Shown one piece after another: positions 1 through 8,037 of a stretch of DNA of 64,000 bases (positions are counted from its first letter, which is position 1; every line of letters begins with the position of its first letter). Source of the DNA: Rikenellaceae bacterium (GTDB lineage Bacteria; Bacteroidota; Bacteroidia; Bacteroidales; Rikenellaceae); contig SUZM01000004.1 of the NCBI GenBank assembly GCA_015059965.1, positions 62,001 through 126,000 on the forward strand, in the 5' to 3' direction. Position numbers and translations under genes: made by a program. A model generated the notes under the pieces. It saw only the letters and a program-made list of their open reading frames with translations. It was not told the DNA's origin and ran no database searches.

Positions 1-1
1 G

Positions 2-2869
2 GTGCGCGACTCGATGGCCCGCCACTATCTGGATTCGGTGGCTAACCAGCCCGTCTACAACCTGGGTTTCCAGACCTACACCTACAAGGAGTGTAAGGAG
101 CGTGAGCTGAACCTGGGTCTCGACCTGAAGGGCGGTATGAACGTGATGCTGGAGGTTCAGGTGGCCGACGTCGTGAAGGCACTGGCCGGCGACAGCCAGA
201 ACGATCCCGCCTTCGTGGCTGCCATCGAGGCTGCCGATGCCGAGCTCAAGGCCGGTACGAACGACTACATCGGTGCCTTCGTAAAGGCTTTCAAGGCCAA
301 CTCGAATGGAGCTACGCTCGCCTCGATCTTCGTAAGCCCCGACCGCAAGGATATCACCCCCAACTCCTCGGATGAGGAGGTGGAGAAGGTGCTGCGCCAG
401 GAGACGAGCGATGCCATCGATGCTTCGTTCAACGTGTTGCGTTCGCGTATCGACCACTTTGGTGTAACGCAGCCCAACATCCAGCGCCTGCCCAACTCGA
501 ACCGTATTCTGGTCGAGCTCCCCGGTGTAAAGGAGCCCGAGCGTGTGCGTAAGCTTTTGCAGGGTACCGCATCGCTGGAGTTCTGGACCACCTACAACGG
601 TTATGAGCTCCACTCGGCTCTGGCCCGTGCCGATCGCATGGTCAAGTCGCTCCTTACGGAGGAGGTAGCCCAGCAGGAGAGTGCTGAGGTTGCCGAGACC
701 GCCGAGGTTGCAGAGGAGGCTTCTGAGGTGAAGGATCTCGTGGCTGAGGTGGCCGAGGCTACGGAGACCCCCGAGGTTGCAGAGGAGGCCGTTCTGACGA
801 GCTATGATGCCGAGCAGAACCCCCTGCTGGCTCTTCTGGATCCTTCGTTTGCCGGAGGTGCCGTGATCGGTGCCGCCTATCCGGCCGATATGGATGCCGT
901 GGAGTACTACCTCACGCTGCCCCAGGTGCGTGAGCTCTTCCCCGCCGATGTCGATTTCAAGTGGGCCGTTAAGGGCGATCCGCAGATGGATGGCCGCTTC
1001 GCCTTATATACTATTAAGGTAGAGCGTGCCGATGGTAAGGCTCCGCTGGACGGTAGCGTGGTGGTGGATGCTCGCGAGAGCTATGCCGACCAGAGCGCCG
1101 AGGCCCGCGTCTCGATGACCATGAACTCGGAGGGTATTCAGGAGTGGGCACGCCTCACGGGTGAGAACATCAACAAGTGCATCGCCATCGTACTGGACGG
1201 CTTTGTATACTCGGCTCCTGCCGTGCGCACCAAGATCGAGGGGGGTAACTCCGAGATCTCGGGTGGCTTCACGATCCAGGAGGCCAAGGACTTGGCCAAC
1301 GTGCTGAAGTCGGGTAAGGTACCCGCTCCCGCCCGTATCATCCAGGATACCGTAGTTGGTCCCTCGCTCGGTCAGGAGTCGATCAATGCCGGTCTGCTCT
1401 CGTTCGTGCTGGCCTTCGCCCTCGTACTGCTCTACATGGGTCTCTTCTACCGCACGGCCGGTTGGTTGGCCGATATCGCCCTGCTGTTCAACGTCTTCCT
1501 GCTGATGGGTGTACTCGTGTCGTTCGGCGCTGTGCTGACCCTGCCCGGTATCGCCGGTATCGTCCTGACGATGGGTATGGCCGTGGATGCCAACGTAATT
1601 ATCTACGAGCGTATCAAGGAGGAGCTGCGTGGCGGTAAGGGCCTGAGCCTCGCCATCAAGGATGGTTTCTCGAACGCCTACTCGGCTATTATCGACGGTA
1701 ACTTGACGACCATCATCACCGGTATCGTCCTCTTCGTATTCGGTACGGGTCCCGTTCAGGGCTTCGCCACGACCCTCGTTATCGGTATCCTGACCTCGCT
1801 CTTCTGCTCGATCTTCATCACCCGTCTGCTGCTGGAGTGGGTGGTTGCCAAGTGGGGCAAGCTCTCCTTCTCGCGTAAGTTCTCGGAGAACTTCCTGGCT
1901 AATGTGAAGTTCGACTTCGTGGGCAAGTGCAAGTACTCGTTCATCGCTTCGGGTACGGTGCTCGTTCTCTCGGTGATCTCGCTCTTCGTCCTGGGCCTGA
2001 ACCTCGGCACCGACTTCACGGGTGGTCGTGCCTACACGATCCGCTTCGACAAGGCCGTTTCGGCTGAGGAGGTTCGTGCGGCTCTGGATGGTGCCTTCGT
2101 GGATGGTGATGCTTCGGCTGTCAGCTGTGAGGTGAAGCAGTATGGTGATGCCAACCAGATGCGTATCGTAACCCAGTACAAGTTCGACGACACGTCGGAG
2201 GAGACCACGGCCGAGGTGGATGAGATCATCTACAACGCCCTGAAGCCCCTCTACAGCTACGATATCTCGTTCGACTCCTTCCGCTTTACGCAGGACGACC
2301 TTAACGGTATCGTTTCGGCCGAGAAGATCGGTCCCTCGATTGCCAAGGATATGACCTGGAACGCCATCTACTCGGTGCTCTTCTCGCTCGTGGCCATCGG
2401 TCTCTACATCGCCCTGCGATTCAAGAGATGGCAGTGGGCCGTGGGTGCTACGGCAGCTCTGGCTCACAACGCCCTGATCGTGATCGGTCTCTTCTCGATG
2501 TTCTACGCTGTGATGCCCTTCGCCCTTGAGGTGAACCAGGCCTTCATCGCTGCCATCCTGACCCTGATCGGTTACTCGATCAACGATACCGTGGTGATCT
2601 TCGACCGTATCCGCGAGTATATCACCCTCTTCCCCAAGCGTGATATGCGCGAGAACATCAACAACGCCATCAGCTCGACCCTGTCGCGTACCGTCAATAC
2701 CTCGGGTACAACCCTCGTTACCCTCTTGGCCATCTTCATCTTCGGTGGTGAGACGATCCGCGGCTTCGTCTTCGCGCTCTTGGTTGGTGTGATCATCGGT
2801 ACCTACTCGTCGGTATTTGTTGCTACGCCGATTGCTTATACGATGATGAATAAGAAGATCAAGAAGTAG
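2..2869 (+). CDS. secDF: Protein translocase subunit SecDF (fused), 5' truncated by window
   Basis: Fused SecD-SecF inner-membrane subunit that uses the proton gradient to help pull Sec substrates into the periplasm. The reading frame is already open at the first codon and lacks the usual N-terminal membrane segment, so the true start lies upstream. The SecD P1 hallmark LGLDLKGGMNVMLEV is near residues 38-52. The SecD membrane block begins near residue 465, and the SecF half carries GTDFTGGRAYTIRF near residue 670. The protein ends in a hydrophobic SecF block and MMNKKIKK. Residues about 217-268 form an acidic, low-complexity Ala/Glu/Val stretch inserted in the periplasmic P1 region, which is unusual. 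A strong terminator follows. Identity is secure; only the 5' end is missing. Confidence 0.97.
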   Translation: MRDSMARHYLDSVANQPVYNLGFQTYTYKECKERELNLGLDLKGGMNVMLEVQVADVVKALAGDSQNDPAFVAAIEAADAELKAGTNDYIGAFVKAFKANSNGATLASIFVSPDRKDITPNSSDEEVEKVLRQETSDAIDASFNVLRSRIDHFGVTQPNIQRLPNSNRILVELPGVKEPERVRKLLQGTASLEFWTTYNGYELHSALARADRMVKSLLTEEVAQQESAEVAETAEVAEEASEVKDLVAEVAEATETPEVAEEAVLTSYDAEQNPLLALLDPSFAGGAVIGAAYPADMDAVEYYLTLPQVRELFPADVDFKWAVKGDPQMDGRFALYTIKVERADGKAPLDGSVVVDARESYADQSAEARVSMTMNSEGIQEWARLTGENINKCIAIVLDGFVYSAPAVRTKIEGGNSEISGGFTIQEAKDLANVLKSGKVPAPARIIQDTVVGPSLGQESINAGLLSFVLAFALVLLYMGLFYRTAGWLADIALLFNVFLLMGVLVSFGAVLTLPGIAGIVLTMGMAVDANVIIYERIKEELRGGKGLSLAIKDGFSNAYSAIIDGNLTTIITGIVLFVFGTGPVQGFATTLVIGILTSLFCSIFITRLLLEWVVAKWGKLSFSRKFSENFLANVKFDFVGKCKYSFIASGTVLVLSVISLFVLGLNLGTDFTGGRAYTIRFDKAVSAEEVRAALDGAFVDGDASAVSCEVKQYGDANQMRIVTQYKFDDTSEETTAEVDEIIYNALKPLYSYDISFDSFRFTQDDLNGIVSAEKIGPSIAKDMTWNAIYSVLFSLVAIGLYIALRFKRWQWAVGATAALAHNALIVIGLFSMFYAVMPFALEVNQAFIAAILTLIGYSINDTVVIFDRIREYITLFPKRDMRENINNAISSTLSRTVNTSGTTLVTLLAIFIFGGETIRGFVFALLVGVIIGTYSSVFVATPIAYTMMNKKIKK

Positions 2870-2904
2870 TTTGTTGTGATCAGGCGGCATTTGCGGCCGC
2901 TAGT

Positions 2905-2957
2905 AAAAAATCGCGAATGGAATGTGCAGAAAGTACGTCCATTCGCGATTTTTTTTT
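2905..2957 (+). terminator. Rho-independent terminator of secDF
   Basis: Fourteen-base perfect inverted repeat (2908-2921 with 2938-2951, AAATCGCGAATGGA) with a 16-base loop, running directly into a T-run. It lies 35 bases after the secDF stop. Confidence 0.93.
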
Positions 2958-3211
2958 AACCGCGCGTTGCAACTCCTACCTTCTAAGAACAAACAAGGGG
3001 GCGGGAGGCCGTAATTGCCCTTGGTGACCGTGGCAATCTCTCTTCTCGTCCCTTAAAAGAGTGCTGCGGGGTTGCCGGAATGCCCCGCAAGTTGATTCTC
3101 CGAGCCATTGTGCCCGGCCGTTAAAATAATTGCTCATTTTTAAGTCATCCCACGTCGGTGAACCCCTTTTTGCCATAGTGCAGAAAAAAGCTCACCGCGG
3201 AATGGTTAATA
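2958..3211. other. Gap without recognisable gene
   Basis: Between the secDF terminator and the heptamer array. The small open frames on either strand have no recognisable start context, signal or family resemblance, and no tRNA-like or riboswitch-like fold was seen. I see nothing functional here. Confidence 0.6.
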
Positions 3212-3243
3212 ATTGCTCATTGCTCATTGCTCATTGCTCATTT
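3212..3243. repeat. Heptamer array (ATTGCTC)x4
   Basis: Four consecutive 7-base units ATTGCTC, the complement of the AATGAGC-type units found at four other gaps in this window. It sits directly upstream of a -7 box, and two of its TTG triplets fall 12 and 19 bases before that box. Confidence 0.9.
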
Positions 3244-3256
3244 TTTTCTACCTTTG
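3227..3256 (+). promoter_or_regulatory. Bacteroidota-type promoter for the YbbR-like/coaE block
   Basis: -7 box TACCTTTG at 3249-3256 with TTG at 3227-3229, spacing 19. The TTG lies inside the heptamer array, and a second TTG at 3234-3236 has spacing 12. The start codon is 25 bases downstream of the box. Confidence 0.72.
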
Positions 3257-3281
3257 TCCTACAAAGTAGAAAACAAGCGTT

Positions 3282-3680
3282 ATGGAGCGTATTATTGCCT
3301 GGATCAAGCGTTATGTGTCGCCCGTCTTTCTGATCATGCTCGTGGCGGCCTTCATCCTCTGGTATATCTCGAAGTTGAGTTATACCTACACCACCGAGTA
3401 TACCGTTAAGATCAACACCGACGGAGAGAGGTATAAGGTGGTCTGCATCTTCGAGGGCATAGGCACCAACCTGGTGGGCTATCACACCAACTTCAGCAAG
3501 TCGGTGCGCATCCCCTTGTCGGAGCTCAAGTATAAGCTCTCGCGTGAGGAGGGCCACGAAGGGATGATCATCATCGACCCCCTTTCGCTGCAGCAGGCCA
3601 TTGCGGTGCGATTCAGCGATGTGAAGGTGGTCTCCATCGGCTCGATTCCCGAAATCCCAACCCCCGGGAGCGATGATTAA
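3282..3680 (+). CDS. Short YbbR/CdaR-like membrane-anchored protein
   Basis: A 132-residue protein with a single N-terminal membrane segment (about residues 13-29) followed by a beta-rich domain predicted to face the periplasm. The order (hydrophobic anchor, YTVKI strand, then IPLSELKYKL and a late LQQAI...VKVVSIGSIPEI strand) resembles the YbbR-like proteins that precede coaE in Bacteroides. Those are, from memory, about 320 residues, so this is roughly a single-domain version. YbbR/CdaR proteins elsewhere regulate the diadenylate cyclase CdaA; no cdaA lies nearby. The last 8 bases overlap coaE, so the two are probably translated together. Family assignment is by overall shape and context and is moderate. 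Confidence 0.6.
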   Translation: MERIIAWIKRYVSPVFLIMLVAAFILWYISKLSYTYTTEYTVKINTDGERYKVVCIFEGIGTNLVGYHTNFSKSVRIPLSELKYKLSREEGHEGMIIIDPLSLQQAIAVRFSDVKVVSIGSIPEIPTPGSDD

Positions 3681-4266
3681 AGTCGGCATTACGGGAGGTA
3701 TCGGAAGCGGGAAGACCACCCTCTGCCGCATGCTCGAGGAGTTCGGTGTTGCGGTCTACTACTCCGATGACCGCGCCAAGGCGCTGATGGGCAACTCCGA
3801 GACGCTGCGCCGAGAGCTGGTTGCCGAGTTTGGCGATGAGGTCTATCAAGATGGCCGACTGAACCGCCTGTGGCTTGCCGAGCGGGTCTTCCGCAACCCG
3901 GAGCGGCTGGCGGCGCTCAACGCAATTGTCCACCCCGCTGTGATGGCCGATTTCGACCGCTGGGCTGAGGAGCAGTGCGGCCCCTATGTGGTCTTGGAGA
4001 GTGCCATCCTCTTCTCGGCCGGCCTTGCCGAGCGGGTCGATTGCACGGTGGCCGTCCTGGCCCCCCTGCCGTTGCGTGTGGAGCGCGCGACGAGCCGCGA
4101 TGGGGCCGATGCCGAGGCCGTAAGGCGCCGAATCGCTGCGCAGATGAGCGATGATGAGCTCGCCGCGCGTGCCGACTATACGCTGGTCAATATCCGTCTG
4201 GAGGAGCTTCGCGAGGAGGCGGAGAGCCTCCATAAACGTCTTTGCCATGTCCCCCAAAAAGCTTGA
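3673..4266 (+). CDS. coaE: Dephospho-CoA kinase
   Basis: Catalyses the last step of coenzyme A synthesis, phosphorylating the 3'-hydroxyl of dephospho-CoA with ATP in the cytoplasm. The P-loop GITGGIGSGKTT is at residues 5-16, followed by YYSDDRAKALMG (CoA-binding region) and LNAIVHP. Length 197 residues fits the family (about 200). The start overlaps the previous gene by 8 bases, and the C-terminus overlaps the folP start by 20 bases. This close packing suggests one mRNA with coupled translation. Confidence 0.96.
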   Translation: MIKVGITGGIGSGKTTLCRMLEEFGVAVYYSDDRAKALMGNSETLRRELVAEFGDEVYQDGRLNRLWLAERVFRNPERLAALNAIVHPAVMADFDRWAEEQCGPYVVLESAILFSAGLAERVDCTVAVLAPLPLRVERATSRDGADAEAVRRRIAAQMSDDELAARADYTLVNIRLEELREEAESLHKRLCHVPQKA

Positions 4267-5071
4267 ATTGGACCTCTCGCGCCCGCGCGTGATGGCCATC
4301 CTGAATGTTACGCCCGACTCCTTCTATGCCGGCAGCCGCTCCTTTACGAACGAGGAGATCCGTCGCCGCCTGACCGAGATCCTCGATCAGGGGGCCTATA
4401 TGGTCGATGTGGGGGGCTACTCCTCGCGCCCCGGGGCCGAGGATGTCGATCCGCAGGAGGAGTTTCAACGTCTGGCCCGCGCCCTGGAACAGGTGCGCCG
4501 TCTGGCTCCCGAACTCCCCGTCTCGGTCGATACCTTTCGTGCCGAGGTCGTGGAGCGCGCGGTGGCGGAGTTCGGGCCGGTGGTTGTAAACGACATCTCG
4601 GGGGGGCTGCTTGATCCGCGACTGGTCGAGGTGGCGGCCCGCCATGAGCTCCCTTATGTGGCGATGCACATGCGCGGAACACCGCAGACCATGCAGCAAT
4701 TTACCCACTATCGGGACGTGGCTGCCGAGGTGACGGAGTGGTTTCGCGGGCGCATCGAGGAGTTGCGCGAGCGGGGAATCCGCCAGCTGATCCTCGACCC
4801 CGGATTTGGATTTGCCAAGACCACGGAGCAGAACTTCGAACTCCTGGCCGGCCTGCATCGCTTGGTGGAGCTGGGCTGTCCGGTTCTCTCGGCCTTGTCG
4901 CGCAAGTCGATGATCTATAAGACGTTGGGATGCACCCCCGAGGGGGCTTTGGCGGGTACCACGGCCTTGAATTGGGAGTCGCTCAGACAGGGCGCACGCC
5001 TCTTGCGCGTGCATGATGTGGCGGCTGCGACGGATGTGGTGCGAATCTTCGAAAAATATTGTCAGCCATGA
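4247..5071 (+). CDS. folP: Dihydropteroate synthase
   Basis: Condenses 6-hydroxymethyl-7,8-dihydropterin pyrophosphate with p-aminobenzoate to give dihydropteroate; this is the sulfonamide target. The 274-residue product has the family signatures LNVTPDSFY (19-27), [29 protein letters not shown] and SALSRKSMI. The ATG at 4247 ([10 protein letters not shown]) is chosen because the frame upstream is antiparallel noise inside coaE and homologues begin just before this point. The start lies 20 bases inside coaE and the stop forms an ATGA overlap with the next gene. In many Bacteroidales folP is followed by cdaA (from memory); here it is not. Confidence 0.95.
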   Translation: MSPKKLELDLSRPRVMAILNVTPDSFYAGSRSFTNEEIRRRLTEILDQGAYMVDVGGYSSRPGAEDVDPQEEFQRLARALEQVRRLAPELPVSVDTFRAEVVERAVAEFGPVVVNDISGGLLDPRLVEVAARHELPYVAMHMRGTPQTMQQFTHYRDVAAEVTEWFRGRIEELRERGIRQLILDPGFGFAKTTEQNFELLAGLHRLVELGCPVLSALSRKSMIYKTLGCTPEGALAGTTALNWESLRQGARLLRVHDVAAATDVVRIFEKYCQP

Positions 5072-5721
5072 TAAAAGCAACAGCGATACGAAAGCGTTTT
5101 GGTGATTTGGAGGTCCTTAAGGGGGTCTCGTTGGCGGTTCGTCGGGGCGAGGTGGTCTCGATCGTCGGGGCGAGCGGTGCGGGTAAGACCACGCTGCTGC
5201 AGATCCTCGGTACCCTCTCGAAGGCCGACGGGGGTGAGCTGACCATCGGTGGGGAGTCTGTGTCCGAGCTGGGCGATAGGGCTTTGTCCCAATTCCGCAA
5301 CCGGCACATCGGCTTCGTCTTCCAATTCCATAACCTGCTGCCCGAGTTCTCGGCCCTGGAGAATGTGATGATCCCGGCCCTGATCGGAGGGGTGGGCGAG
5401 CGTGAGGCCCGGACCCGGGCCGAGGAGCTGCTGCGCCTGGTGGGACTCTCCGATCGGAGCGACCACAAGCCGAGCCAACTCTCGGGCGGAGAGCAGCAGC
5501 GTGTGGCCATTGCCCGCGCATTGGTAAATTCGCCGGCCGTACTGCTGGCCGATGAACCCTCCGGAAATCTCGATACGCAGAATCGCGAGGAGATCCACCG
5601 CCTCTTCTTCGAGCTGCGCGACCGCCTGGGACAGACCATTGTCATCGTTACGCACGATGAGAAGCTGGCCGCCATGGCCGACCGCTGCATCGTGATGCGG
5701 GATGGTGCTATTGTCGAATAG
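5068..5721 (+). CDS. lolD: ABC transporter ATP-binding protein, LolD-like
   Basis: Cytoplasmic ATPase of the LolCDE/MacB class, which powers release of lipoproteins from the inner membrane. The 217-residue length fits LolD. Walker [10 protein letters not shown] is at 34-42, the signature [15 protein letters not shown] at about 136-150, Walker [12 protein letters not shown] follows, and the switch His is in [11 protein letters not shown] at 5068 overlaps the folP stop (ATGA). A TTG three codons upstream is an alternative start. No LolC/E permease is in the window, so the exact partner is inferred; a MacB-type ATPase is the alternative. Confidence 0.85.
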   Translation: MIKATAIRKRFGDLEVLKGVSLAVRRGEVVSIVGASGAGKTTLLQILGTLSKADGGELTIGGESVSELGDRALSQFRNRHIGFVFQFHNLLPEFSALENVMIPALIGGVGEREARTRAEELLRLVGLSDRSDHKPSQLSGGEQQRVAIARALVNSPAVLLADEPSGNLDTQNREEIHRLFFELRDRLGQTIVIVTHDEKLAAMADRCIVMRDGAIVE

Positions 5722-5725
5722 CGCT

Positions 5726-6433
5726 ATGGGAGGCTTTCGATTCAAACAATTTGCCGTCGAGCAGGAGCGCTCGCCCATGAAGGTGGGCACGGATGGCGTG
5801 CTGCTTGGGGCCTGGGTACCCCTTCGCCCGGAGGATCGCCTTCTGCTCGATCTGGGAACAGGCTGCGGAGTGATCGCCCTGATGCTGGCCCAGCGCCAGG
5901 CCGATGCCCGGATCACGGCCCTCGATATCGACCCCGACTGCGTTGAACAGACTCGCGAGAATGCCGAGCGTTCGCCCTGGGGCGGACGGATCACGGCTGT
6001 AGAGGCCCCGGTGCAGGAGTTCTTCCCCCCGGAGCCCTTCGATCTGATCGTCAGCAACCCTCCTTACTTCGAAAATTCGCTCCTCTCACCCGATGCCGGC
6101 CGCAGCCGTGCCCGCCATACCGCTTCGCTCTCCTTTGCCGAACTTTTGCAGGCGGCAGATCGACTGCTGACGCCTGAGGGACGTCTTGCCGTGGTCTTGC
6201 CCACCGAGGAGGCCAAGCGCTTTCGGCTCCTTGCCTCCCAGCGGTTTTGGCTCGAGGCCCGGCTCGATGTGCGCACCACGCCCCGCCGTCCCGTCAAGCG
6301 CTCGCTGATGCTCTTCGGACGCCGACAGCCCGCCCACGAGCCCGCTATTGAGGAGTTGGTGATCCAAACCGCCCCCGAGACCTTCACCCCCGAATATCGG
6401 GCCTTGACGGGCGATTTCTACCTGAAATTTTGA
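5726..6433 (+). CDS. trmN6: tRNA1(Val) adenine(37)-N6-methyltransferase
   Basis: SAM-dependent class I methyltransferase of the YfiC/TrmN6 family, methylating A37 of tRNA-Val. Motif I LDLGTGCGVIAL is at about 38-49 and the amino-methylating tetrad NPPY near residue 110 (SNPPYFENSL). The N-terminal FRFKQFAVEQERSPMKVGTD is typical of YfiC. ATG at 5726 gives 235 residues, as expected, and follows the lolD stop by 4 bases. The last gene of the overlapping block; its stop codon is embedded in the -33 element of the next promoter. Confidence 0.9.
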   Translation: MGGFRFKQFAVEQERSPMKVGTDGVLLGAWVPLRPEDRLLLDLGTGCGVIALMLAQRQADARITALDIDPDCVEQTRENAERSPWGGRITAVEAPVQEFFPPEPFDLIVSNPPYFENSLLSPDAGRSRARHTASLSFAELLQAADRLLTPEGRLAVVLPTEEAKRFRLLASQRFWLEARLDVRTTPRRPVKRSLMLFGRRQPAHEPAIEELVIQTAPETFTPEYRALTGDFYLKF

Positions 6434-6459
6434 TATCGTCGGAAAAATCCGTATATTTG
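6429..6459 (+). promoter_or_regulatory. Promoter of the DUF4831 gene
   Basis: TTTG at 6429-6432 and TATATTTG at 6452-6459 with exact 19-base spacing, a full match to the Bacteroidota consensus. The TTTGA of the -33 element contains the trmN6 stop codon. The predicted start of transcription is about 45 bases before the ATG. Confidence 0.82.
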
Positions 6460-6510
6460 GGGGAGGTTTGCTTGCAAAAGGCGACCGATAATGAGCAAAA
6501 ACCAAGAGCT

Positions 6511-7386
6511 ATGAAACGGATCATTCTTATTTGCAGCCTGCTGCTGGCCGGGCTGAATCTCTCGGCGCAGAGCCGCTATGTGATGTTGGAGGGGTTGGTC
6601 GAGACCCCCGCGGGGCTGACCTATAACCTGCCGCAGAGTACGCTTTGTATCGACCTGGAGGTCGAGAGCGAACAGATCATTGCCGGTCCCTATGCCCGCT
6701 ATGCCCTCAAGTGCCTGGGCGTGCGTGCCCCCTTTGCCGATAAAACCACCTACACCCTTCGTGCGGCCCGGATTGCCTTAGCCGCTCAGGAGGAGCTCTG
6801 CTCCGGGGCTGCCCCCTCTGCCCCTTCATGCGGAGCCGAGGAGCCCTTCCCGGCCCTTTTGATCGACCGCATCGACCTCTTGCAGCCTACCGATGAGGAG
6901 GCCGCCATGCAGGCCGCCAAGCGCATCTTTCAGTTGCGCCGCACGCGCCTCGAACTGATCTCGGGTGAGGTGGGGGAGCACGTCTTCGGTGAGGGACTCA
7001 AGAGCGCCTTGGAGGAGATCGACCGCCAGGAGCAGGCTCTCCTGGAGCTCTTCCTTGGAAAGCGACGTTGCTCGGTGGAGCACCATCGACTCACCCTCAC
7101 CCCGCAGGCCAATAAGAAACAGTATATTCTGGGCCGCTTCAGCGAGTCGGAGGGGCTCCTTGCCGCAACCGACCTCTCGGGTGAGATCATCCTGCTGGAC
7201 ATCATCCCCGGTGAGCCCTATCCCGTGCAGGCGGCTCCCGAAAAGAGTACGACGGTCGTGGCGTGCCGTGTGGCCGCTCCCTCTCTCTGCTCGGTGCAGC
7301 TCTCCGGCAGTGAATTGACAAGTTGCACCCTGCCCCTTTTCGAGTTCGGGCGCACGGTGCAGCTCCTCCTTCCCCGTAAACGCTGA
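6511..7386 (+). CDS. DUF4831 family exported protein
   Basis: Function unknown. A 291-residue protein with a cleavable signal peptide (MKRIILICSLLLAGLNLSAQ) and the DUF4831 pattern VETPAGLTYNLPQ, IAGPYARYA, LGVRAPFADKTTYTL known from Bacteroidales. It is predicted periplasmic or surface-associated. ATG at 6511 is chosen because the signal peptide begins there and a good promoter lies just upstream. The gene is monocistronic or pairs with the following AlkD-like gene, 5 bases away. Confidence 0.82.
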   Translation: MKRIILICSLLLAGLNLSAQSRYVMLEGLVETPAGLTYNLPQSTLCIDLEVESEQIIAGPYARYALKCLGVRAPFADKTTYTLRAARIALAAQEELCSGAAPSAPSCGAEEPFPALLIDRIDLLQPTDEEAAMQAAKRIFQLRRTRLELISGEVGEHVFGEGLKSALEEIDRQEQALLELFLGKRRCSVEHHRLTLTPQANKKQYILGRFSESEGLLAATDLSGEIILLDIIPGEPYPVQAAPEKSTTVVACRVAAPSLCSVQLSGSELTSCTLPLFEFGRTVQLLLPRKR

Positions 7387-7391
7387 TCGAC

Positions 7392-8027
7392 ATGGATACG
7401 AAGATGGAAAACCATACCTCACGCATGGCGGCCCTGATGGGTCGCCTGCGTCGTGAAATGAATGGCGCAGTGGTCGAGTCGATGCAGCGAGCCGGAGTGC
7501 GTGGTGCCCTCAACTATGGCGTCAGCATCCCCACCATCCGCGAGATTGCCTCTCAAACGCCTCCCGACCACACCTTTGCCCGCTTCCTCTATCGCCAGCA
7601 GGTGCGCGAGTTGCGCCTTGCGGCCGCCACAATTGCCGAGCCCGAGGCCCTCACTCCGGAGGAGCTTATGGAGTGGGTCGAGGGGATCGACCACCTCGAG
7701 ATCCTTGACGAGGTTGCGCTGCGGCTCTTCAGTCGCGCCCCCCACGCCATCCACCACTTCATGGCCGAGCAGTGGCTTTGTGGTGCGGAGCCCATGCCGT
7801 GCTATGTGGCTCTGATGACCCTCAACCGCACGGCTTATCCTCCTCAGGAGGTGATGCCCCGCCTCTCGAGGGCCTTGGAGCGCTTTGCTTCGGAGCGCAA
7901 TGTCGCCCGTGCCGCTTTGGCCTATTGCACCTTCCATTTCGATGCCCTTGACCTCGAGCAGTTGCCCGATACCGAGTCGGGACGCTTTGTCAGGGAGGAG
8001 TTGTGCGACCTCTTCGGCTGTCGATAA
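7392..8027 (+). CDS. DNA alkylation repair (AlkD-like) HEAT-repeat protein
   Basis: A 211-residue all-helical protein resembling the AlkD family, DNA glycosylases that remove bulky or positively charged alkyl-purines without base flipping. The stretch NYGVSIPTIREIA (residues about 41-53) followed by TFARFLYRQQVRELRLAAATIA matches the first HEAT repeats of Bacteroidales members from memory. Typical AlkD active-site residues (Trp, Asp, Arg) cannot be placed confidently by eye, so enzymatic activity is unproven. It begins 5 bases after the DUF4831 stop and ends 10 bases before a convergent gene, leaving no room for a separate terminator. Confidence 0.65.
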   Translation: MDTKMENHTSRMAALMGRLRREMNGAVVESMQRAGVRGALNYGVSIPTIREIASQTPPDHTFARFLYRQQVRELRLAAATIAEPEALTPEELMEWVEGIDHLEILDEVALRLFSRAPHAIHHFMAEQWLCGAEPMPCYVALMTLNRTAYPPQEVMPRLSRALERFASERNVARAALAYCTFHFDALDLEQLPDTESGRFVREELCDLFGCR

Positions 8028-8037
8028 TCTCAACTCA

